Origin: B21-G16 sp003644825 [NCBI: Candidatus Zhuqueibacterota bacterium]
Lineage (GTDB): Bacteria; SM23-31; B21-G16
Direction: 5' to 3'
DNA: 6,439 nt
NCBI GenBank assembly: GCA_003644825.1
Contig: QNDJ01000104.1
Location: 1-6,439, forward strand
Shown here: piece by piece, positions 1-4,690 of the stretch
Position numbering within the stretch: the stretch's first letter is position 1
Layout: each line of letters begins with the position of its first letter
Made by a program: the position numbers and the translations under genes
Notes under the pieces: generated by a model
The model's database searches: none
What the model saw: the letters and a program-made list of their open reading frames with translations, nothing else
What the model was told of the DNA's origin: nothing

Positions 1-16
1 AAAAAGAAAATCTATT

Positions 17-43
17 TTCATTTAAACTATTAGTTTAAATGAA
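17..43. repeat. Perfect 12-bp inverted repeat upstream of the CHC2-ATPase gene
   Basis: TTCATTTAAACT (17-28) is repeated exactly in inverted orientation at 32-43 with a 3-base spacer (ATT). The arms are very AT-rich, with only two G:C pairs. No clear U-run follows, so a classical intrinsic terminator is doubtful. The repeat ends 33 bp before the -35 box of the promoter at 77-105, so it could be an operator for a dimeric regulator. It could also be the terminator of a gene left of the window. The symmetry is seen directly; the role is inferred. Confidence 0.6.
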
Positions 44-76
44 TGGTAAATTTTATTGTTATTTAACAAAATATAC

Positions 77-105
77 TTGACACTTTAAGAATATTTTATT
101 ATATT
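77..105 (+). promoter_or_regulatory. Sigma-70-type promoter for the CHC2-ATPase gene
   Basis: A consensus -35 box TTGACA (77-82) is followed after exactly 17 bases by TATATT (100-105), which matches the -10 consensus TATAAT at five of six positions. Transcription would begin near 112 and leave a leader of about 37 bases before the start codon. It is the best-matching promoter in the window and implies housekeeping sigma-factor expression of the downstream gene. It was identified by eye in AT-rich DNA, so start-site mapping would be the real test. Confidence 0.7.
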
Positions 106-134
106 TCCTATAACTTTTCTTCAATTTTAAACTT

Positions 135-143
135 AAGGTGAGG
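135..143 (+). promoter_or_regulatory. Ribosome binding site of the CHC2-ATPase gene
   Basis: The purine-rich AAGGTGAGG sits five bases before the ATG at 149. It is the strongest Shine-Dalgarno in the window and supports that ATG as the start. It also shows the gene is set up for independent translation, unlike the last two genes of the downstream unit. Confidence 0.75.
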
Positions 144-148
144 TTATT

Positions 149-1819
149 ATGGATACCATTGATTCCATCAAAACAAAAAACTTTTTTTACAATGTTGATG
201 AAATCAAGGCAAAAAATAATATTATTCAGGTAGCAAGGGAACTGGGGATAAAGGTAAATAAAAGTGTCATACGTTGCATAAAACATTATCAACATAAAGA
301 TAGCAACGGGTATCCTTCAATGAGTTTCAATCCGATAAAGAACACATTCAAGTGCTGGGTCTGTCCTAATGTTGGCGGTGATGTTATTGACCTGGTTATG
401 CAGTATAAAAATGTATCCAGAGAAAAAGCCCTGGAATACCTCGCTGTAAGGGCTGGATTAAAATCCAGCAATTCATCCGAAACAAAACAGAATGGAAATG
501 ATGGAAAAAGCAAAGATGAAATAGTTGAATCCTATTATCGAGATTTCATTGAAGGTATGGATAAATCCGGAGGGCTTGAAGCATTAGCTTTTGTTTCATT
601 AAAAGGTGGAACAGGGAAAAGTATGATTGTTAATAATCTTGCCACAATTTTCTCTTTAATAACGAAGTACATTGCTGAAACTGAAAAAAAAGAACTCCAG
701 TATGTTGAACTCATTGACCTTGATTTTGGAAAGCCTGACCAGAGAATATTAACAGGTATTGAGCCTGAATTCTACCTCGAAGATATCTTCTATAACAGAG
801 ATAGTAACCTCGGATGGAAAGACGTAAGAGCAAAAACAAAACTACCCAACCTTAATTTAATATCTTCCTGTCCTGTAAGAAAAGCCCAATCTCTTTTCTA
901 TATGCATAAAAACGAAATATTATTTATGATGAACGATTCCAATGCCAATATAAAATTGACAGATTTTGGTGGTGGTATCAGCAATGATATCCTTGATTTC
1001 CTGATGAATATAAGGTGTAAAATATGTGTTGTTAACGATGAGGTAACTTCTAAAGAAGCAATTTTCAATTTGATTCTAACAATAATTTACGACCAGCTCA
1101 AAAAAAGTTTTCAGGGGAAAAAAGAAATATATCATTTTCTCGACAATTTAAGATTATGTAGAAAAAATGGATTTACCATTGAAAACCTTATGGAAGAGCT
1201 TGATAAGCTGGATAAAAAAAATACAGCAAGAGACAGTATTGAACAGTTTTACAGCAAATTCATAGAACCAATTAAAAAGAAGTTAGGTTGTAACTGGATT
1301 ATCCTCGGTGATAAAAATCATAAGGATTTAAGAAAAGAAATAGAGCTTATCGGAAATAAAATAAAAGACCTGCTCTTTAAAGAATCAAATAATGGTAAAA
1401 GTATCTCTTTTGCTGAAAAAACAGAACTTTACAAACAATACACAGAACTAAAAAAAGAGGCTGTAAGGTTCGATTCATACAAAAATAAACTTGATAATAT
1501 TCTTCATACTAACAGGTTTGGAATTATCGTAAATAAAACAAATCCTGAAAAAGCAATTAGCATTTATAATGAGATAGCCCAGAAAGTAAAATATTTCCTT
1601 GGAATTAAAGTTGGTTATCTCGGAAATATTAAAGAAAGCGATTCTCTGAGGAATATTTCCAATTACCGGATGCCTTATGTTATATACAATTATGAAGATA
1701 ATGCTCTAATTGATTTATATTCAATATCCGATAGAATTCTTGGACTGAAGGAACAATCTACTGAAAAAATAATCTACTCCCAGAAAGATTTTATCAAAGA
1801 TATTAAGTACAACTGGTAA
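149..1819 (+). CDS. CHC2 zinc-finger / MinD-FlhG-like (ParA superfamily) ATPase fusion protein
   Basis: The N-terminus (about residues 18-105) resembles the DnaG-type CHC2 zinc-binding domain. Candidate ligands are C43, H46 (or H49), C69 and C72. A PSMSF segment (56-60) and GGDVIDLVM (76-84) correspond to the PSF and GDxIDF signatures of primases. A polar linker (106-125) leads to a SIMIBI-class ATPase. Its deviant Walker A KGGTGKS (152-158) carries signature lysine K152, a switch-like IDLDFG lies at 189-194, and a Walker-B-like LTDFGGG lies at 270-276. About 135 mostly charged, helical residues (320-455) are inserted before the FGIIVNKT strand (457-464). The C-terminal part (485-531) resembles the end of FlhG/MinD-like proteins. 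There is no TOPRIM or polymerase domain, so it is not a primase. ParA-family proteins dimerise on ATP and position DNA or membrane complexes. A nucleic-acid-bound positioning or regulatory ATPase is my inference. The gene is monocistronic, with its own promoter, Shine-Dalgarno and terminator. Domain calls are fairly sure; the function is unknown. Confidence 0.85.
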   Translation: MDTIDSIKTKNFFYNVDEIKAKNNIIQVARELGIKVNKSVIRCIKHYQHKDSNGYPSMSFNPIKNTFKCWVCPNVGGDVIDLVMQYKNVSREKALEYLAVRAGLKSSNSSETKQNGNDGKSKDEIVESYYRDFIEGMDKSGGLEALAFVSLKGGTGKSMIVNNLATIFSLITKYIAETEKKELQYVELIDLDFGKPDQRILTGIEPEFYLEDIFYNRDSNLGWKDVRAKTKLPNLNLISSCPVRKAQSLFYMHKNEILFMMNDSNANIKLTDFGGGISNDILDFLMNIRCKICVVNDEVTSKEAIFNLILTIIYDQLKKSFQGKKEIYHFLDNLRLCRKNGFTIENLMEELDKLDKKNTARDSIEQFYSKFIEPIKKKLGCNWIILGDKNHKDLRKEIELIGNKIKDLLFKESNNGKSISFAEKTELYKQYTELKKEAVRFDSYKNKLDNILHTNRFGIIVNKTNPEKAISIYNEIAQKVKYFLGIKVGYLGNIKESDSLRNISNYRMPYVIYNYEDNALIDLYSISDRILGLKEQSTEKIIYSQKDFIKDIKYNW

Positions 1820-1827
1820 AAATCTTC

Positions 1828-1855
1828 TTGACATTTGACAAATTATTATTATCTT
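1828..1855 (+). promoter_or_regulatory. Candidate promoter for the nnr-vanZ-methyltransferase unit
   Basis: TTGACA (1828-1833) is followed after 16 bases by TATCTT (1850-1855), a four-of-six match to TATAAT. A second, overlapping TTGACA lies at 1835-1840 but has no well-spaced -10 partner. Transcription would begin near 1862, inside the left arm of the terminator hairpin at 1860-1894. The 107-bp gap is the only place for a promoter immediately before the nnr gene. The -10 is imperfect, so this is a moderate call. Confidence 0.45.
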
Positions 1856-1859
1856 TAAT

Positions 1860-1896
1860 AAAAGCCTTTTCTTGTAATAATGAGAAGGGCTTTTTA
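1860..1896 (+). terminator. Intrinsic (Rho-independent) terminator after the CHC2-ATPase gene
   Basis: AAAAGCCTTTTCT (1860-1872) pairs with AGAAGGGCTTTT (1883-1894). The stem has about 12 pairs, one bulged T and one G:U wobble, and closes a 10-base loop. A T-run (1891-1895) overlaps the end of the stem and continues into ATTTA. It lies 40 bp after the ATPase stop codon and separates that gene from the nnr unit. The left flank (TTTAATAAAA) could also supply a U-rich tail on the opposite strand, but no - strand gene ends here. Confidence 0.8.
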
Positions 1897-1911
1897 TTTA
1901 TGTAACTTATT

Positions 1912-1917
1912 GAAGGA
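1912..1917 (+). promoter_or_regulatory. Ribosome binding site of the nnr gene
   Basis: GAAGGA lies nine bases before the ATG at 1927. The spacing is slightly long but acceptable, and it supports that start, which also fits the usual N-terminus of the YjeF_N family. Confidence 0.6.
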
Positions 1918-1926
1918 ACAATAATT

Positions 1927-3471
1927 ATGAAGAGAGTTTTAACAGTAAAGCAGATGAGAAATATTGATTCTTACACCATTAATGAACTGGGAATACCCGG
2001 TATGGTTTTAATGGAAAGGGCAGCACTGGCTGTGGTCGATGAAATCAGAGACTACCTTGGTTCTTTAAAAAATAAAAGGATACTGATTTTTTGTGGAAGC
2101 GGGAATAACGGTGGCGATGGTTTTGCAGCTGCAAGAGAATTAATCATTAAAGAAGCAGATGTGAAAATTTATGTTTGTACTGAAAAAGAAAAAATAAAAG
2201 GTGATGCCCTGATTAATCTACAAATCCTGGAAAAAGAAGGATTCAATCCTGTATTTATCAATGGTGTGGATGAAATATCTCCTATGGATTTTAAGTGTGA
2301 CGTCATTGTTGATGCACTCCTTGGAACAGGAATTAAGGGTCCCGTCAGGGGTCTATATAAAAAAGTAATTGACCTTATAAATGAAACAGGAATCCCAGTT
2401 ATATCTGTAGATATTCCTTCAGGATTAAACTGCAACACAGGAAGATTTGAAGGAGCCTGTATCAAAGCTGAAAGAACAGTTACAATGGGGGCTCTTAAAA
2501 GAGCTCATTTAATATCACCAGGGAGAGAACTCTCGGGAAAAGTTAAAATCGCTGATATTGGATTCTCGGAAAATTCTTTCAACAGGGAAAATATAAAATT
2601 GAACCTCATTGAAAAGGATGATGTTAAAAATTTATTACCCCAAAGAGAAAAAACATTTCATAAGGGGGATTGTGGAAAACTATTCATTCTATCTGGCTCG
2701 ATAGGAATGACAGGTGCAGCTACTCTTCTTTCTCTTTCAGCTATGAGGATTGGAGCCGGGCTTGCAGTTCTTGGTATACCCAGAAGCCTCAACCCAATTC
2801 TTGAAGAAAAATTGACCGAGGTTATGACTCTTCCCCTGCCAGAAACTCCCTATGGAAGCCTTTCACTGAAAGGTAAAAACCAGATCTTAGAAATGCTGGA
2901 CTGGGCAAATGCAGTTGCTATTGGTCCCGGTATTTCAAGAAAAGAAGAAACCCTTCAATTAATTGTTGAGATTGTTAAAAACATTAAAAAGCCCCTCATA
3001 CTTGATGCAGATGGAATATATCCTTTCTATGAAAATTTAGATATACTGAAAAAGTTAGAACCCGAAATAATCATTACTCCCCACCATGGTGAACTGGCTC
3101 ATCTTATCGGTAAGCCTATAAACGAAATTGAAAAAGATAGAATAAAAACTGCGGTGGAAATTGCTCGTGAATTAGACCTGGTATTGCTTTTGAAGGGTTC
3201 ACCAACTCTTATTTCAACAGAAACAGGAGAATGTTTTATTTCGAACACAGGTAATCCGGGAATGGCTACAGGAGGTTCCGGAGACGTCCTGACAGGAATG
3301 ATAGCAGGGCTTGTAACTCAGGGTCTCAGTGTAAGAGATGCAGGAATTTGTGGCGCTTACCTTCATGGCCTTGCCGGTGACCTCGCTGAAAAAGAGTTTG
3401 GAGAAATGGGGCTCATCGCAGGCGATATTATGAATAAAATACCTCTTTCTCTTAAACTCACATTAAATTGA
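1927..3471 (+). CDS. nnr: Bifunctional NAD(P)H-hydrate epimerase / ADP-dependent NAD(P)H-hydrate dehydratase
   Basis: This cytosolic metabolite-repair enzyme handles hydrated, inactive NADHX and NADPHX. The N-terminal YjeF_N half (about residues 1-220) interconverts the R and S epimers. The C-terminal carbohydrate-kinase-like half (about 235-510) dehydrates the S form using ADP. Epimerase signatures are LTVKQMRNID near the N-terminus, GSGNNGGDGF (57-66), VDALLGTG (128-135) and VDIPSG (161-166). Dehydratase signatures are GSIGMTGAA (257-265), IGPG (332-335), LDADG (359-363), TPHHGE (384-389, usually TPHPGE), LLKG (421-424) and GNPGMATGGSGDVL (442-455), with D453 as the expected catalytic base. 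At 514 residues it has normal length for the fused bacterial form and no visible damage. It heads the unit, with vanZ-like and methyltransferase genes following closely. The usual partners tsaE, alr and acpS are absent here. Confidence 0.96.
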   Translation: MKRVLTVKQMRNIDSYTINELGIPGMVLMERAALAVVDEIRDYLGSLKNKRILIFCGSGNNGGDGFAAARELIIKEADVKIYVCTEKEKIKGDALINLQILEKEGFNPVFINGVDEISPMDFKCDVIVDALLGTGIKGPVRGLYKKVIDLINETGIPVISVDIPSGLNCNTGRFEGACIKAERTVTMGALKRAHLISPGRELSGKVKIADIGFSENSFNRENIKLNLIEKDDVKNLLPQREKTFHKGDCGKLFILSGSIGMTGAATLLSLSAMRIGAGLAVLGIPRSLNPILEEKLTEVMTLPLPETPYGSLSLKGKNQILEMLDWANAVAIGPGISRKEETLQLIVEIVKNIKKPLILDADGIYPFYENLDILKKLEPEIIITPHHGELAHLIGKPINEIEKDRIKTAVEIARELDLVLLLKGSPTLISTETGECFISNTGNPGMATGGSGDVLTGMIAGLVTQGLSVRDAGICGAYLHGLAGDLAEKEFGEMGLIAGDIMNKIPLSLKLTLN

Positions 3472-3478
3472 CAATTTT

Positions 3479-3898
3479 ATGAATAAACAAAATCTCATTG
3501 ATTTCACCAGATATAAACTACCGGTCATTGTATGGGGGCTGACAATAATTGGAGTATCTTCAATACCCGATTTCCCCCCTATTAACACCGAAAAAAACAA
3601 TCTTGATAAACTGGCTCATTTAATCGAATACGGAATTTTTACCTATTTATTAGCAAGGGCTTTCTACTTTAGTAAAAAGAATTTTTTCAGGAGAAAAGCT
3701 ATAATTCTGACCCCGTTTATAAGTGTGATTTTTGCCGCAGGAGACGAAATTCATCAACTCGCAATACCAGGGCGTTTTGGCAGCCTGAATGATTTTTTTG
3801 CAGACCTCGGTGGTATTCTTCTGTCTTTATTTTTATTTATAAAAATTGTTAAACCTTTCAGTTATAATGAAAATAATCAAAAACACAGAGATTTTTAA
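3479..3898 (+). CDS. VanZ-like family integral membrane protein
   Basis: This is a 139-residue protein with four likely membrane helices, at about residues 12-29, 45-63, 73-90 and 106-125. The VanZ-like pattern is clear: SSIPD after helix 1 (27-31), DKLAH (43-47) and Y51 at the start of helix 2, DEIHQ (89-93) with PGR (97-99) after helix 3, and D105, D109 and GG (111-112) leading into helix 4. VanZ itself gives low-level teicoplanin resistance. Most small relatives have no established role, and nothing here points to glycopeptide resistance. The ATG lies only 7 bp after the nnr stop, and an in-frame TAA at 3464-3466 rules out an upstream start. I see no Shine-Dalgarno, so translation is probably coupled to nnr. 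Confidence 0.85.
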   Translation: MNKQNLIDFTRYKLPVIVWGLTIIGVSSIPDFPPINTEKNNLDKLAHLIEYGIFTYLLARAFYFSKKNFFRRKAIILTPFISVIFAAGDEIHQLAIPGRFGSLNDFFADLGGILLSLFLFIKIVKPFSYNENNQKHRDF

Positions 3899-4667
3899 AA
3901 GTGCAAAATGGGTAATCCTGAAAGATTTTTACGAAGATGGTGGTGAGCTATTTGAATACGTATTCTCAGAAGAAAAAAAGGATGATATATCTTTCTATAT
4001 AAACATCGCCAGAGAAGTAGGTGGTGATATTCTGGAAATCGCCTGCGGCTCCGGAAGAATTCTTATTCCTATGGCTAAAAAGGGAATAAATGTTGTCGGT
4101 TTTGATAATTCTATGACAATGCTACGATTGGCAGACAAAAAAATTACCCAGAACAGGTTAAAGAAAAAAATACAAATTTTCCTTGCAGATATGACAGACT
4201 TTGCACTTAAAAAAAAGTTCAATATGGCATTTGTTGCTTATAATACATTCAATCATATTATTTCTCACGAAAAACAGATTAACACCCTTATGGCTGTAAA
4301 CAATTCTCTTATATCCGGTGGAACTTTTGTTATGGAAGTCATTCCTTACAGAAAAATAAATTTCACAGGAATAGTATACAGACGAACTAAGTATAATAAA
4401 AACCTTAACTTAAAAATTGAAGCCTATTCATCAACCAATTATGACCATAAAAAGGATATTGAGATTGTAACCTGGTTCTACCTGATAAAAAAGGAAAAAA
4501 AAATCGAAAATATGTTCAGGTCTACATTTTTAAGAAAACTGATAAAGATGAATGATATTTATTCTATGCTCAAAAAATGTGGATTTACAAATATCAATTT
4601 ATATGGAAATTACAACAGAGATGAAAATGCTGAAGAAAAAAAGATTTTCATCGCCAGAAAGAAATAA
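3867..4667 (+). CDS. Class I SAM-dependent methyltransferase, substrate unknown
   Basis: From the ATG at 3867 the product has 266 residues and overlaps the end of the VanZ-like gene by 32 bp. A TTG at 3846 would add seven residues, with no better ribosome site. Conserved features in 266-residue numbering are: motif I LEIACGSGR (56-64), binding SAM; GFDNS (78-82) with D80, the acidic residue expected to contact the ribose; LADMTDF (106-112), a motif II/III region; FNMAFVAYNTFNHI (118-131), a motif-IV-like strand; and LISGGTFVMEV (148-158). The last third, with KKCGFTNINLYGNY (236-249), matches the terminal strands of Methyltransf_25/11-type enzymes, which act on small molecules, lipids, proteins or RNA. 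The core does not decide the substrate. There is no signal peptide or membrane helix, so it is probably cytosolic. No Shine-Dalgarno is evident; coupling to the VanZ-like gene is likely. Confidence 0.88.
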   Translation: MKIIKNTEIFKSAKWVILKDFYEDGGELFEYVFSEEKKDDISFYINIAREVGGDILEIACGSGRILIPMAKKGINVVGFDNSMTMLRLADKKITQNRLKKKIQIFLADMTDFALKKKFNMAFVAYNTFNHIISHEKQINTLMAVNNSLISGGTFVMEVIPYRKINFTGIVYRRTKYNKNLNLKIEAYSSTNYDHKKDIEIVTWFYLIKKEKKIENMFRSTFLRKLIKMNDIYSMLKKCGFTNINLYGNYNRDENAEEKKIFIARKK

Positions 4668-4690
4668 TTTTATTGAATTTTAACGGAATT

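Noticed and set aside
59-295. A 78-codon open frame on the - strand overlapping the ATPase promoter and start
   Set aside because: The translation is low-complexity, rich in Phe, Tyr, Ile and Asn as expected from antisense AT-rich DNA. It has no recognisable domain and runs across a strong promoter and the start of a well-supported gene.
1016-1027. CxxC pair (C290, C293) in the ATPase as a second zinc site
   Set aside because: It lies in a predicted core beta strand next to the Walker-B region (RCKICVVNDE) and has no second ligand pair nearby. It is probably incidental.
149-1819. The CHC2-ATPase gene as a plasmid parA or a phage primase
   Set aside because: No parB, parS-like repeats, replication initiator, helicase, TOPRIM core or phage gene is present. 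The neighbours are chromosomal housekeeping-type genes. Mobile origin cannot be excluded from this window but is not supported.
2169-2465. A 98-codon antisense open frame inside nnr
   Set aside because: It lies wholly within the highly conserved epimerase half and shows no domain of its own. It is a by-product of codon use on the opposite strand.
3846-3866. TTG at 3846 as the methyltransferase start
   Set aside because: It adds only seven residues with no conserved content and no ribosome site. The ATG at 3867 is the simpler choice, though neither is proven.
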